DNA of 64,000 bases from NCBI RefSeq assembly GCF_001456355.1, contig NZ_CP010271.1:2604001-2668000 (forward strand), in the 5' to 3' direction. Shown in pieces: positions 27,917-37,041 of the stretch. Both the position numbers and the translations under genes were made by a program. The first letter of the stretch is position 1. Each line of letters begins with the position of its first letter. The notes below the pieces were generated by a model. The model had not been told where the DNA came from and did not search any database. It saw nothing but the letters and a program-made list of their open reading frames with translations. The DNA is from Mycobacteroides saopaulense (GTDB taxonomy: Bacteria > Actinomycetota > Actinomycetes > Mycobacteriales > Mycobacteriaceae).

Positions 27917-28635
27917 GACGCGATACCGAGAACACCCTGCTGATCCTGTTGGGTGTCAGCGTCGCGATGATCGCCGTGACTGGCACCTTCACCCGCTACG
28001 TCAAACCCGGGCTGCTGCCGTGGCTCGCCGCGTCGGCGGTCATCGTCATCGGACTGGGTCTGGCCGCGATCGTGCGCGATGTGCGCCGTGGCCGCACCGA
28101 TCACGATCACGACCACGAGGGCCACGGCGATCACACGCACAAACACGGCGCCACATGGTTTTTGGTGCTGCCGATCGTCCTGCTGATCTTCATCGTGCCC
28201 CCGGCGCTGAGCGCACGTTCCATCGCGCCCGCCAACATCACGGCCTCGTCCAATACGCCCCGCCGGGCCTTCCCCCCGCTGCCGCCAGGCGATGCGCCGG
28301 CGGTACCGCTGCCGGAGGTCCTGATGCGCATCGCCGCCGGTTCCTCGGACACTTTGGTGGGACGCACGATCACCGTCACCGGTTTCACCTTCAAGGAGGG
28401 CGCGCGCACCGACCTGGCCAAGATCGTCATCGTCTGTTGCGCCGCGGATGCGCAGCTGGCGCGGCTGCAGATGTCCGGGCCGGCGGCCGCATCGGCGTCG
28501 GCGCTTCCGGAGAACACCTGGGTGTCGGTGACCGGGACCGTCCCGGACGGGCAGAGCTATCGCGGCCCCTCGTCGATTCCCGTGATCGAGGTCAAGGGCG
28601 TCACCCGCACCGATCCGCCCAAGAGCACCTACTGA
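27913..28635 (+). CDS. TIGR03943-family membrane protein with His-rich segment
   Basis: A 240-residue protein. Two membrane helices (about 7-25 and 33-53) are followed by a His/Asp-rich linker (DHDHDHEGHGDHTHKHG, about 63-79), then a third helix (about 81-97) and an extracytoplasmic domain of about 140 residues. That domain includes the typical IVIVCCAADAQ segment with paired cysteines. The His run suggests divalent-metal binding, possibly zinc. Start overlaps the permease stop as ATGA. I saw no Zur-type AT-rich palindrome in the promoter, so metal control is not supported. Confidence 0.86.
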   Translation: MRRDTENTLLILLGVSVAMIAVTGTFTRYVKPGLLPWLAASAVIVIGLGLAAIVRDVRRGRTDHDHDHEGHGDHTHKHGATWFLVLPIVLLIFIVPPALSARSIAPANITASSNTPRRAFPPLPPGDAPAVPLPEVLMRIAAGSSDTLVGRTITVTGFTFKEGARTDLAKIVIVCCAADAQLARLQMSGPAAASASALPENTWVSVTGTVPDGQSYRGPSSIPVIEVKGVTRTDPPKSTY

Positions 28636-28646
28636 CGGGAGTCGCG

Positions 28647-29318
28647 TTGCGGTACAAGGCCTACCTGTTCGATGTGCAGGGCACGCTGCTGGACTTCTTC
28701 GAGCCCGTCTCGCACGCGGTCGCCGAGTACGCCCCCGGCATTGACGCCGCCGCTTTCACCCGCGCATGGCGCGCGGACTACTTCGACCGGGTGGCCAACC
28801 TGAGGCAGTCCGCGGAGGACTGGACCCGGGTTCAGGACCTGTACGCGCACGGTTTCGCGGATATCTGCGCGACGTTCGGGCTGCCGCGCCCGGACGCTGC
28901 GACGGCCGCGGTCGTCGCAGCCGGCTGGCAGCGGCTGGTTCCCTGGCACGACGTGCCCGGCGGCCTGGTGCGGCTGCGCGCGCATGCCCTCGTCGCGACG
29001 TTGTCCAACACCGACATGGCCACGATGGTGAATCTGTTCAAACACCTGGGCATTTCATGGGACGCGGTGCTCACCGCCGAGGTGTTCGGACGATTCAAAC
29101 CAGACCCGGTGACCTACCGGCGTGCACTTCGCTATCTCGGTGTGGAGCCGGGCGAAGCGGCGATGGTGGCCGCGCATCCGTACGACCTGCATGCCGCCCG
29201 AGAGATCGGGATGGGAACTGTGTTCGTCTCGCGGCCATACGAATACGGCGATCCCGTGTTGGCTCACGCCGACGAGGGATTCGACCAGCAGGTCGCCGAC
29301 ATCAACGACATCGCCTGA
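28647..29318 (+). CDS. HAD-superfamily hydrolase, haloacid dehalogenase type II-like
   Basis: A 223-residue HAD protein. Motif I is FDVQGTLLD, with Gln where phosphatases have the second Asp; haloacid dehalogenases also lack that Asp. Motif II is TLSNTD, motif III the Lys in RFKPDP, and motif IV reads AAHPYDLHAARE, a pattern of type II 2-haloacid dehalogenases. The true substrate is unknown. I place the start at the TTG at 28647, 11 bases after the previous stop and 5 bases after GGGAG. It is the third gene of the permease operon, perhaps by read-through. Confidence 0.84.
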   Translation: MRYKAYLFDVQGTLLDFFEPVSHAVAEYAPGIDAAAFTRAWRADYFDRVANLRQSAEDWTRVQDLYAHGFADICATFGLPRPDAATAAVVAAGWQRLVPWHDVPGGLVRLRAHALVATLSNTDMATMVNLFKHLGISWDAVLTAEVFGRFKPDPVTYRRALRYLGVEPGEAAMVAAHPYDLHAAREIGMGTVFVSRPYEYGDPVLAHADEGFDQQVADINDIA

Positions 29319-29331
29319 GGCGGTCTCGGAT

Positions 29332-30240
29332 CTAGCGCAGTCCCCGGGGTCGCACCAGTAGTACCAGCACCCCGGCCAGCACGATGCCGAACAGGTTGAC
29401 CGCCAACTGCAGCGTGGATTGGCCGGCTATTTCCCATTCCCCCACCGTCGCCGCCACCACCGCGAATCCGGCGGCCGGCACGGTGGTGACCGAGATGAAC
29501 ACACCCACCAGCGCCGCCGATTTCGCCGACATCAGCGAGAGCATGCCGGCCGCACCCGCCAACAGCGCGACCACCAGCGAGAACGGCCCCACCTGGAATA
29601 TGAAGTCGACCTGCTGCAGCTCGCGCACGCTCTTGAGCGTGACCCATCCCGCGGCCTCGGCGGCCAATGCTCCGACTCCGGTCACGGCCATCGCCACCGG
29701 AAAACCCACCACCAAGGCGAGCAGCGATCGGCGGGCCAGCGACCATTTGCGCCGCACGATCGAAACCGCAAGTGCGGCAAGTGGGCCGAACTCGGGTCCC
29801 ACCACCATGGCACCCACGATGGTGACCGGCGAATCGGTGACCACACCGACCGCGGCGATCAGGCAGGCCAGGCACAGGAAGGCCAGAAAGGTCAGGTTGA
29901 GGGTCGACTCCTCGCGGGTGCGGCCGATCAGCTCATCCCAGACGACGGCGTCGGCGGGGTCGCCCTCGGCATCGTCCTCGGCATCATAGGCGGTCTGCGA
30001 AATCACGGTGTCGAGCACCTCGGCGGTGATCGATCCCCGCTTGTCGATGTCGATCGACTTGAGACCGTCGAGCACGTCGTTGGCGGTCTCGCGGGCCACG
30101 TCGGCCGTGATCACATCACCCTCGGGCGCGATCGCCGCCTTGGGCACACGCACAATATGAGCGACTCCCATTGTGGTGGAAAGGAATTCCACCACCTGGT
30201 CGGACAGGTCGGCGGGTGCGATCACCCGAACGTGCAGCAC
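29332..30240 (-). CDS. DUF389 (TIGR00341-type) membrane protein
   Basis: A 302-residue protein. A cytoplasmic N-terminal domain of about 110 residues (LHVRVIAPADLSDQVV) precedes six or so membrane helices. The family's core is clear in DSPVTIVGAMVVGPEFGPLAALA and LVGVFISVTTVPAAG. The role of DUF389 proteins is not established. It ends 14 bases from the convergent HAD gene and starts 5 bases after aspS, so it is probably read from the aspS transcript. Confidence 0.88.
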   Translation of the reverse strand: MLHVRVIAPADLSDQVVEFLSTTMGVAHIVRVPKAAIAPEGDVITADVARETANDVLDGLKSIDIDKRGSITAEVLDTVISQTAYDAEDDAEGDPADAVVWDELIGRTREESTLNLTFLAFLCLACLIAAVGVVTDSPVTIVGAMVVGPEFGPLAALAVSIVRRKWSLARRSLLALVVGFPVAMAVTGVGALAAEAAGWVTLKSVRELQQVDFIFQVGPFSLVVALLAGAAGMLSLMSAKSAALVGVFISVTTVPAAGFAVVAATVGEWEIAGQSTLQLAVNLFGIVLAGVLVLLVRPRGLR

Positions 30241-30245
30241 GTGCG

Positions 30246-32039
30246 CTACGCGTTCGCCGGCTTACCCGGCGTGTCGGCCTTCTCGGGCTTCGCGTCGATC
30301 CCGGACTCCTTGCGCTGCGCCGGGGTGATCGGCGCCGGGGCGTCGGTCAACGGATCGACACCACCGCCGGACTTCGGGAAGGCGATGACCTCGCGGATCG
30401 AGGAGGTGCCCGACAGCAACGCGGTCACCCGGTCCCAACCGAACGCGATGCCGCCGTGCGGAGGAGCGCCGAAGGCGAAGGCATCCAACAGGAATCCGAA
30501 CTTCTCCTGGGCATCCTCGTTGCTGATGCCCATCACCTGGAAGACCCGTTCCTGGATATCGCGGCGGTGAATACGGATCGAGCCGCCGCCGATCTCGTGT
30601 CCGTTGCACACGATGTCATAGGCATAAGCCAGCGCCGACCCCGGCTCGGTGTCGAAGGTGTTCTCCGACTCCGGCTTCGGCGAGGTGAAGGCGTGGTGCA
30701 CCGCGGTCCACGCGCCAGAACCGACGGCCACATCGCCCGCGGCGGTTGCGTCATCGGCGGGCTCGAACAGTGGGGCGTCCACCACCCAGGTGAAGGCCCA
30801 GGCGTTCGGGTCGATCAACCCGAGACGCTGCGCCACCTCGCCGCGTACCGAGCCCAACAACGCGCGCGATGACTTGGCCGCACCCGCGGAGAAGAAGATG
30901 CAGTCTCCCGGCTTGGCGCCGACGTGGGCGGCCAGCCCGTCGCGTTCCGCGTCGGACAGGTTCTTGGCGACCGGCCCGCCCAGGGTGCCGTCCTCGCCCA
31001 CCAGGACGTAGGCCAGGCCCTTGTGTCCGCGCTGCTTGGCGAACTCCTGCCAGCCGTCCAGGGTGCGGCGCGGCTGGTCGGCACCGCCGGGCATGACCAC
31101 CGCGCCCACATACGGCGCCTGGAACACCCGGAACGTGGTTTCGGAGAAGTAGTCGGTGCACTCCACCAACTCCAACCCGAACCGCAGGTCCGGCTTGTCG
31201 CTGCCGTACCGGCGCATCGCTTCGGCATAGGTGATGCGGGCGATGGGCGTGGGCACGCGGTAGCCGATGAGGTCCCACAGTGCGACGAGGATCTCCTCGG
31301 CAAGCGAGATGACATCGTCCTGATCCACGAAGCTCATCTCGATATCGAGCTGGGTGAACTCGGGCTGCCGGTCCGCGCGGAAGTCCTCGTCCCGGTAGCA
31401 GCGTGCGATCTGGTAGTACCGCTCCATGCCTGCGACCATGAGCAGCTGCTTGAACAGCTGCGGGCTCTGCGGCAACGCGTAGAAGCTCCCCGGCTGCAGA
31501 CGGGCGGGAACCAGGAAGTCGCGGGCGCCCTCCGGTGTCGAGCGCGTCAGCGTAGGGGTTTCCACCTCGATGAAATCGTGGCGGGACAGCACGGCGCGTG
31601 CAGCGGCGTTCGCCTTGGAGCGCAACCGGATCGCGTTGCCCGGCCCCTCGCGGCGCAGATCCAGGTAGCGGTACTTCAGGCGTGCTTCCTCGCCCGCGGT
31701 CTCGTCGAGCTGAAACGGCAGCGGCGCGCTCTCGTTCAGCACGATCAGTTCGGCGGCGTTGACCTCGATCTGCCCGGTGGGGATCTCGGCGTTGGCGTTG
31801 CCGTCGGGCCGGACCTCCACGACACCGGTCACCTCGACGCAGAACTCGGCACGCAGCCGATGGGCCTGCTCGAGCACCGCGTCATCGCGGAACACGACCT
31901 GGGACACACCGGAGGCGTCGCGCAGATCGATGAAGATGACGCCGCCGTGATCGCGCCGTCGGGCCACCCAGCCGGCAAGCGTCACCCGCTGTCCGGCGTC
32001 CGACTCCCGCAACGTACCCGCGTCGTGAGTGCGCAGCAC
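30246..32039 (-). CDS. aspS: Aspartate-tRNA(Asp/Asn) ligase
   Basis: A 597-residue class IIb synthetase of bacterial type. The N-terminal OB-fold ([15 protein letters not shown]) binds the anticodon. Class II motif 2 is [18 protein letters not shown], motif 3 is [10 protein letters not shown], and the GAD insertion lies between. Actinobacterial AspRS without AsnRS is typically non-discriminating and works with GatCAB; that is general knowledge, not visible here. The frame extends further upstream, but the GTG at 32039 (reading LRTHDAGTL) fits the family and has GAAGGGA upstream. Confidence 0.96.
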   Translation of the reverse strand: MLRTHDAGTLRESDAGQRVTLAGWVARRRDHGGVIFIDLRDASGVSQVVFRDDAVLEQAHRLRAEFCVEVTGVVEVRPDGNANAEIPTGQIEVNAAELIVLNESAPLPFQLDETAGEEARLKYRYLDLRREGPGNAIRLRSKANAAARAVLSRHDFIEVETPTLTRSTPEGARDFLVPARLQPGSFYALPQSPQLFKQLLMVAGMERYYQIARCYRDEDFRADRQPEFTQLDIEMSFVDQDDVISLAEEILVALWDLIGYRVPTPIARITYAEAMRRYGSDKPDLRFGLELVECTDYFSETTFRVFQAPYVGAVVMPGGADQPRRTLDGWQEFAKQRGHKGLAYVLVGEDGTLGGPVAKNLSDAERDGLAAHVGAKPGDCIFFSAGAAKSSRALLGSVRGEVAQRLGLIDPNAWAFTWVVDAPLFEPADDATAAGDVAVGSGAWTAVHHAFTSPKPESENTFDTEPGSALAYAYDIVCNGHEIGGGSIRIHRRDIQERVFQVMGISNEDAQEKFGFLLDAFAFGAPPHGGIAFGWDRVTALLSGTSSIREVIAFPKSGGGVDPLTDAPAPITPAQRKESGIDAKPEKADTPGKPANA

Positions 32040-32116
32040 AAAAGATCCCTTCGAAAAGACGGTGTTAAGACGTTTGAGCCTAGCGGGCCGTCGTACCGGC
32101 TCTGCCGGGTGCGGCC

Positions 32117-33607
32117 TCAGTGCACCTGGGCCCAGGCAATACGACGTACCGAGTCCGGATCCTCGATGGTGACGTCGGAGCGGGATCGGATGATCCGGGT
32201 CCGACGACCATCTGCCCCATAGGTAGGCCAATCCTGCGGCCCGTGCCCCGTGGCGAAATCCAGCCAGGCGCGCTGCATGCGGCGGCCGACCGACGGCATC
32301 ATCCGTGCCCCCAGGGGGCTCAGCAGCATCCCGACAAACGACCCGTAGCTGTGCTGCACGTGCACGATCTCGCTGCCATGGGTGGCGCCCAGGCCGAGGA
32401 GCTTGAGGCCCCATGCGGTGTGGTCGAAGCGGTACATATAGGTGTCGACGAAGGCACTGTAGGCGTCGGCGAAGGCCCACATGGGGGCGGCGAACATGGC
32501 GTCGGAGCCCACCGAGACCAGCGCCGCACGACTCGGGTACCCCGGGTAGGCCGCGATGATCGCGTCCTGGTACTCGGGGCCTATCCGGTTGAAATACCCG
32601 TTGATGGTCGGCTCGGTGGTGGGCAGCATGGGCGGTTTCACCCGGGCGAACATCGACGCCTCATGGCTGTTGGAGCCGATGATGAGCGGCACCTGATGCA
32701 CCTCGCCGCGCCGCGCCGCCTCGATGGGGTGATGCGGCAGCAGCTCGGTGCCGTGCGCCAGGCCATAGCCGAGGACCGGTGTCTCGGTCGCGCTCTCGAT
32801 CTGCAGCTTGGCAGCGCCGCGGCGCAGTTCGCGCTGCGGCAGGACCTTGAGCCTGCTGGGGTCGGTGACGTCGAGCAGCTCCAGGTATCGGTGCGCGCGA
32901 CGGTCTCGCAGCGCCTTGTCCGCAATCAGCGGCAAGGCCGGGCTCTGCGCGATGGCCCGACCGAACAGACCCTCGGCGGCCGGGCTGGCCAACAGCGCCA
33001 ACACCGAGGTCGCCCCGGCCGACTCGCCGAAGATCGTCACGCTGTCGGGGTCGCCACCGAACGCCGCGATGTTGTCGCGCACCCACCTCAGCGCCGCGAT
33101 CTGATCACGCAATGCCAGGTTGTCGTCGAAACCTTGCCCCAGCGCGCTGAGCTCCAGTCCGCCCAGGGCGCCGATCCGGTAGGTGACGTTCACGACGACG
33201 ACGTTGCCGTTGGCGGCCAGTCGAGCCCCGCTGTACAGCTCCAACTGCCCGGCACCGAAGACGAATGCGCCGCCGGGGATCCACACCATCACGGGCAGGC
33301 TGGCATGCACATCCGGCGACCACACCGTGACGGTCAAGCACTCTTCGCCGCGAACCTTGGGGTCGTCGCGTCCGGCGCCCACGAACGATTTTCCTTGCGG
33401 GGGCAACGGAGCATGTTCGATGGCATCGCGCACGCCGTCCCAGGGCTCCAGCGGCACGGGAGCCAGGAATCTGAGCTGTTCGACGGGTTGCCGCGCATAC
33501 GGCACCCCACGCCAGACCGAAACACCGCCTTCGGTGGCTCCGCGCAGATCCCCCAACGGCGTGCGGACGATGGTCGGCAGGGCGACGTCAACGGCCACGT
33601 ACCGCAT
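32117..33607 (-). CDS. Type B carboxylesterase (LipT-like alpha/beta hydrolase)
   Basis: A 496-residue esterase. The nucleophile elbow is GESAGATS, the oxyanion-hole strand is [12 protein letters not shown], and the family opening is [24 protein letters not shown]. Late His ([12 protein letters not shown]) and Glu/Asp candidates complete the triad. It hydrolyses carboxylic esters; the physiological substrate is unknown. LipT is a recollected M. tuberculosis counterpart and may not be orthologous. I choose the ATG at 33607 because the frame upstream has no similarity; the Shine-Dalgarno is weak, so a nearby GTG is possible. Confidence 0.85.
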   Translation of the reverse strand: MRYVAVDVALPTIVRTPLGDLRGATEGGVSVWRGVPYARQPVEQLRFLAPVPLEPWDGVRDAIEHAPLPPQGKSFVGAGRDDPKVRGEECLTVTVWSPDVHASLPVMVWIPGGAFVFGAGQLELYSGARLAANGNVVVVNVTYRIGALGGLELSALGQGFDDNLALRDQIAALRWVRDNIAAFGGDPDSVTIFGESAGATSVLALLASPAAEGLFGRAIAQSPALPLIADKALRDRRAHRYLELLDVTDPSRLKVLPQRELRRGAAKLQIESATETPVLGYGLAHGTELLPHHPIEAARRGEVHQVPLIIGSNSHEASMFARVKPPMLPTTEPTINGYFNRIGPEYQDAIIAAYPGYPSRAALVSVGSDAMFAAPMWAFADAYSAFVDTYMYRFDHTAWGLKLLGLGATHGSEIVHVQHSYGSFVGMLLSPLGARMMPSVGRRMQRAWLDFATGHGPQDWPTYGADGRRTRIIRSRSDVTIEDPDSVRRIAWAQVH

Positions 33608-33779
33608 CGTAGTGCGGTCGGGTGCGACGCACGCGGCGGCGCCGCCGGAAAGTAGCCCTGAGTCTTCCCGGGGTACATGAATTCTTCGCCATGTAGCGGT
33701 ACGTGCGTCTGAGGAGTATGCAAAGGTATCGGCAGCCGACAGCGCGGTGGCACGGACACAAACTTGGGAGTGGCAACCA

Positions 33780-34670
33780 ATGACCTTCAACGAAGGCATG
33801 CAGATCGACACCAGCACCACCTCGGGCGGCGGCATGGGCCGCGGCCCCAAGATGGCGATCGGCGGTGGCGTCGGCGGGTTGCTGATCGCGGTGGTGGTCA
33901 TGCTGCTCGGCGGTGACCCCAGCCAGGTTCTGCAACAACAACAGAGCCAGCAGCAGTCGGGCCCGGCGCAGGAGCAGACGCAAGACTTCAGCCACTGCAA
34001 AACCGGTGCCGACGCCAACAAATCGTTGGACTGCCGCATCATCGCGACGGGGAACTCGGTGGATGCGGTCTGGACACAAATCCTCGGACCGAAGTACCCG
34101 CGGCCGGGCGTGAAACTGTTCAGCGGCCAGGTGAACACCGGATGCGGCGCAGCCTCCACGGAGGTCGGCCCCTTCTACTGCCCCGCCGATCGGACCGCGT
34201 ACTTCGACACCAGCTTCTTCCAGGTGCTGGTCGACCAATTCGGATCCAGCGGTGGCCCGCTGGCGCAGGAGTATGTGGTGGCCCACGAGTTCGGCCATCA
34301 CGTCCAGAACCTATTCGGCGTGCTGGGCAAGAATCACCGTTGCGCCGAGGGGCAGGCCGGCGGCGGTGTGTGCACCGAGCTGCAGGCCGACTGCTACGCA
34401 GGCGTGTGGGCAAAGCACGCATCGACCACCGTTCAGGAAGGTACCGGCGTTCCGTTCCTGAAGCCGTTGACGGAACAGGACATTCGGGACGCGTTGTCGG
34501 CCGCATCCTCGGTGGGTGACGACCGGATCCAGAAGCGGGCCACCGGACGCGTCAATCCCGAGGCCTGGTCGCACGGTTCATCCGAGCAGCGTCAGCGCTG
34601 GTTCACCCAGGGATACGACACCGGCGATTTCCGCACCTGCGACACCTTCAACGCGGACAACCTGAACTAG
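33780..34670 (+). CDS. Membrane-anchored neutral zinc metallopeptidase (YpfJ/Rv2575 type)
   Basis: A 296-residue protein. A cytoplasmic tail of about 25 residues precedes one membrane helix (about 27-43), a Gln/Ser-rich linker (QQQQSQQQ) and the peptidase domain. The zinc motif H-E-x-x-H is in VVAHEFGHHVQNLFG, followed by the family's ELQADCYAGVWA, whose Glu fits the third ligand; several paired cysteines suggest disulfides outside the membrane. The substrate is unknown. Start ATG at 33780 with GGGAG upstream. The 172 bases between this and the divergent esterase hold no further gene. Confidence 0.88.
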   Translation: MTFNEGMQIDTSTTSGGGMGRGPKMAIGGGVGGLLIAVVVMLLGGDPSQVLQQQQSQQQSGPAQEQTQDFSHCKTGADANKSLDCRIIATGNSVDAVWTQILGPKYPRPGVKLFSGQVNTGCGAASTEVGPFYCPADRTAYFDTSFFQVLVDQFGSSGGPLAQEYVVAHEFGHHVQNLFGVLGKNHRCAEGQAGGGVCTELQADCYAGVWAKHASTTVQEGTGVPFLKPLTEQDIRDALSAASSVGDDRIQKRATGRVNPEAWSHGSSEQRQRWFTQGYDTGDFRTCDTFNADNLN

Positions 34671-34696
34671 ATCTCGGCGGGCCGTCGAAGCCACAG

Positions 34697-35704
34697 TCAG
34701 AACAGCGTTGGCTCCGGCGCGGGCGCCAACTTCGTTGGTCTCGTTGGGATTTCTTCGCGATGCGAGGACAGGCCGTACTTGCCCACCAGCGGCCCCACCC
34801 GCTCACGCAACCAGGCCCGGTACTCCGCGGGAACGTACGCGCCCTTGCGATACAGCGCCCGGTAGCGGCCCACCAGCTCGGGATGCGATTGCGATACCCA
34901 CGACATGAACCAGCCCCGTGTGGTTCCGCGCAAATGCAGAGGAAAGACCGTGACACCGGCCGCACCGGCGTCCGCGATACGGCCCAACAGATCGTCGAGA
35001 TGCTCCACCGTGTCGGTCAGGAACGGAAGCACCGGTGCCACCATCACATGCGGTGCAAACCCGGCCTCGCGTGCCGCAGTGATCAACGACAGCCTCGCCT
35101 GCGGCGTCGGTACCCCCGGCTCGATTTCGCGGTGCAACGTCTCGTCGCCGATCGCCAGCGATATCCCCAGACTCACCGAAACCTGCCGGGACGCCTCGGC
35201 AAGCAGCGGCAGATCACGGCGCAGCAGGGTTCCTTTGGTGAGAATCGACATCGACGTGCCCGAATCAGCCAGCGCCGCAATGACGCCCGGCATGAGCTGA
35301 TAGCGCCCCTCCGCCCGTTGATAGGGATCGGTGTTGGTCCCGAGGGCGACGGTCTCACGGCTCCACGATGTGCGCCCCAGCTCTTTCCTGAGCACCGGAA
35401 CCAGGTTCGTCTTCACCACGATCTGGTTGTCGAAATCGGCACCGCTGTCGAACTCCAGGTACTCGTGGGTCGGACGCGCGAAGCAATAGCGGCAGGCATG
35501 CGCGCAGCCGCGAAACGCGTTGACAGTGAATCGAAACGGCAACATGGACACGGCCGGGACCTTGTTGAGCGCGGACTTGCACAGCACCTCGTGAAAGGTG
35601 ATGCCCTCGAACTCCGGCGTGCGCACGCTGCGCACCAGACCGATCCGCTCCAAACCCGGGAGCGCACCGTCGTCAGCATCCAGCGTCTGACCGTCCCATC
35701 GCAT
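34697..35704 (-). CDS. Radical SAM protein of the Rv2578c family
   Basis: A 335-residue radical SAM enzyme. The iron-sulfur motif C-x3-C-x2-C is in RGCAHACRYCFARPTHEY, followed by the SPL-like LGTNTDPYQ. That similarity to spore-photoproduct lyase suggests DNA- or nucleotide-related radical chemistry, but the function is not established. A perfect CGAAC-atat-GTTCG palindrome lies 10 bases upstream of the start, which places the gene under LexA control. I choose the ATG at 35704 (MRWDGQTL), with AAGGGT upstream; the frame is open to 35740, but that would run through the LexA box. Confidence 0.9.
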   Translation of the reverse strand: MRWDGQTLDADDGALPGLERIGLVRSVRTPEFEGITFHEVLCKSALNKVPAVSMLPFRFTVNAFRGCAHACRYCFARPTHEYLEFDSGADFDNQIVVKTNLVPVLRKELGRTSWSRETVALGTNTDPYQRAEGRYQLMPGVIAALADSGTSMSILTKGTLLRRDLPLLAEASRQVSVSLGISLAIGDETLHREIEPGVPTPQARLSLITAAREAGFAPHVMVAPVLPFLTDTVEHLDDLLGRIADAGAAGVTVFPLHLRGTTRGWFMSWVSQSHPELVGRYRALYRKGAYVPAEYRAWLRERVGPLVGKYGLSSHREEIPTRPTKLAPAPEPTLF

Positions 35705-35712
35705 ACCCTTAT

Positions 35713-35728
35713 GCGAACATATGTTCGA
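35713..35728. promoter_or_regulatory. SOS box (LexA operator) of the radical SAM gene
   Basis: GCGAAC-ATAT-GTTCGA matches the mycobacterial LexA consensus TCGAAC-N4-GTTCGA at 15 or 16 positions, with a perfect 14-base palindrome at 35714-35727. It sits between the divergent radical SAM (start 35704) and VOC (start 35782) genes. I recall that the M. tuberculosis orthologue belongs to the SOS regulon. Confidence 0.85.
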
Positions 35729-35781
35729 TGCGCGTGTCAATCCCCCTCTCCGTGTCAGAATGCGAATCTAGTCTTGGTGCC

Positions 35782-36213
35782 ATGAAGCAGCAGTTGCACT
35801 TTGTCACCATTGCCGCAACGGATCTGGACGCCACCCGACATTTCTACGGTGCGCTGGGCTGGACCCCGCTACTCGATGTCGAGGGTGAAATCATCTTCTA
35901 TCAGGCCGCACCCGGGCAGCTGCTGGGCTTCTTCCTGGCGGACAAATTCAACGAGGATCTCGCCGCGCCCGGCGACCATTCGCGTGTCTCCGGAATCACC
36001 TTGGCGCACAACGTCGATTCCTCCGAAGAGGTGACCGAACTGTCCGGCGCCATGCAGTCCGCGGGCGGCACGGTCCTCAAGCCGCCACAGCCCGGTCAAT
36101 TCGGCGGGGTGTTCCACGCCCACATCCAGGACCCCAACGGACTGATCTGGGAAGTCGCCCACAACCCCGGCTGGCGCATCGGCCCCGACGGTGCCGTGCA
36201 GCTCGGCAACTGA
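35782..36213 (+). CDS. VOC-superfamily (glyoxalase/bleomycin-resistance fold) protein
   Basis: A 143-residue single-domain VOC protein with paired beta-alpha-beta-beta-beta units: ATDLDATRHFYGALGW opens the first half and GVFHAHIQDPNGLIWEVAHNPGW closes the second. The family covers glyoxalases, dioxygenases and binding proteins, so the reaction cannot be assigned. I take the ATG at 35782 because the preceding codons precede the fold. It is divergent from the radical SAM gene across the LexA box. Confidence 0.86.
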   Translation: MKQQLHFVTIAATDLDATRHFYGALGWTPLLDVEGEIIFYQAAPGQLLGFFLADKFNEDLAAPGDHSRVSGITLAHNVDSSEEVTELSGAMQSAGGTVLKPPQPGQFGGVFHAHIQDPNGLIWEVAHNPGWRIGPDGAVQLGN

Positions 36214-36254
36214 CACCGCATGCGTCAAACACGGCGGCCTGGTTGACTTGTCGC

Positions 36255-36605
36255 GTGACGGATACCGCGACAGAGCTCCTGTTCTCCTACGGAACCCTGC
36301 AACAGGCAGAAGTACAGCGCACCACGTTCGGTGAGGAACTCAACGGGCATGCCGATGCCATCGTGGGATTCGACCTGGACTACGTGACCATCACCGACCC
36401 GCATGTCATCGCGGCCAGCGGCAGCGATCGCCACCCCATCCTGCGTCCGTCGGCCGACTCGGCCGCCGAGGTCCCCGGCACGGTCTTCTCGATCACCGCC
36501 GAACAGCTGGCCGCCGCCGACGAGTATGAAGTCGACGACTATCGACGTATTTCCGTACCGCTGCGTTCGGGTGCGACGGCGTGGGTGTACGTGTTCGCGG
36601 GCTAA
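36255..36605 (+). CDS. Gamma-glutamylcyclotransferase (GGCT/AIG2)-like protein
   Basis: A 116-residue protein of the GGCT/AIG2 fold. The signature FSYGTLQ binds substrate, and the Glu residues in ADEYEVDDYRR are candidates for the catalytic acid. These enzymes typically release 5-oxoproline from gamma-glutamyl amines or dipeptides; the substrate here is unknown. I choose the GTG at 36255 (reading TDTATELL); a TTG four codons earlier (36243) is an alternative, and neither has a strong ribosome site. Confidence 0.83.
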   Translation: MTDTATELLFSYGTLQQAEVQRTTFGEELNGHADAIVGFDLDYVTITDPHVIAASGSDRHPILRPSADSAAEVPGTVFSITAEQLAAADEYEVDDYRRISVPLRSGATAWVYVFAG

Positions 36606-36609
36606 GCGG

Positions 36610-37041
36610 CTACCACTTGCGCAGCGAGCAGGTGACGGCGGTCTCTCCGTCGGCCTGGGTGGCCAGGGCGCCGTCCACGTACACCTCGCAGTGGAAGACG
36701 GGGGCACCGGTGACGGCCTTGGCCGCGGCGCTGGCGCTCACATATGCCCACTGAGTCGGGTCGTTCAGGGTGGTCTCGACGACGAACGGAGCATCGGGCG
36801 CGATGCGGGTCGAGTTGCGCACCAAGTACTTGCTCGATTCCGAGTCGTACGCGGCCTGGCTCGGCGGCTCGGTCTGCAGCACGAGCGTCTGCGAAAGGAA
36901 GTCACGGTCGGAGCTGATCACGTACTTCACCTGGTGCGGCGCCGCCTGCGCCATCGGGGCGATAGCCACCGACGACAGCGTCAGGGTTGCGGTACTGGCC
37001 GTCGCGAGCAGAGCTGCGGTGATACGTCCCATACGTGTCAT
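36610..37041 (-). CDS. Secreted protein with MmpS-like domain
   Basis: A 143-residue exported protein. The signal peptide spans about residues 1-34, with probable cleavage after AQA. The mature part resembles the periplasmic domain of MmpS proteins: [11 protein letters not shown] at the front, PFVVETTL in the middle, and a closing [21 protein letters not shown] in which two cysteines probably form a disulfide. Unlike MmpS it has no mmpL partner here. It follows hisS, with its ATG overlapping the hisS stop by 4 bases, so it is co-translated with hisS. Function unknown. Confidence 0.78.
   Translation of the reverse strand: MTRMGRITAALLATASTATLTLSSVAIAPMAQAAPHQVKYVISSDRDFLSQTLVLQTEPPSQAAYDSESSKYLVRNSTRIAPDAPFVVETTLNDPTQWAYVSASAAAKAVTGAPVFHCEVYVDGALATQADGETAVTCSLRKW

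Noticed and set aside
28647..29318. HAD gene as a pseudogene because motif I lacks the second Asp
   Set aside because: Haloacid-dehalogenase-type HAD proteins naturally lack that Asp, and the other motifs are intact.
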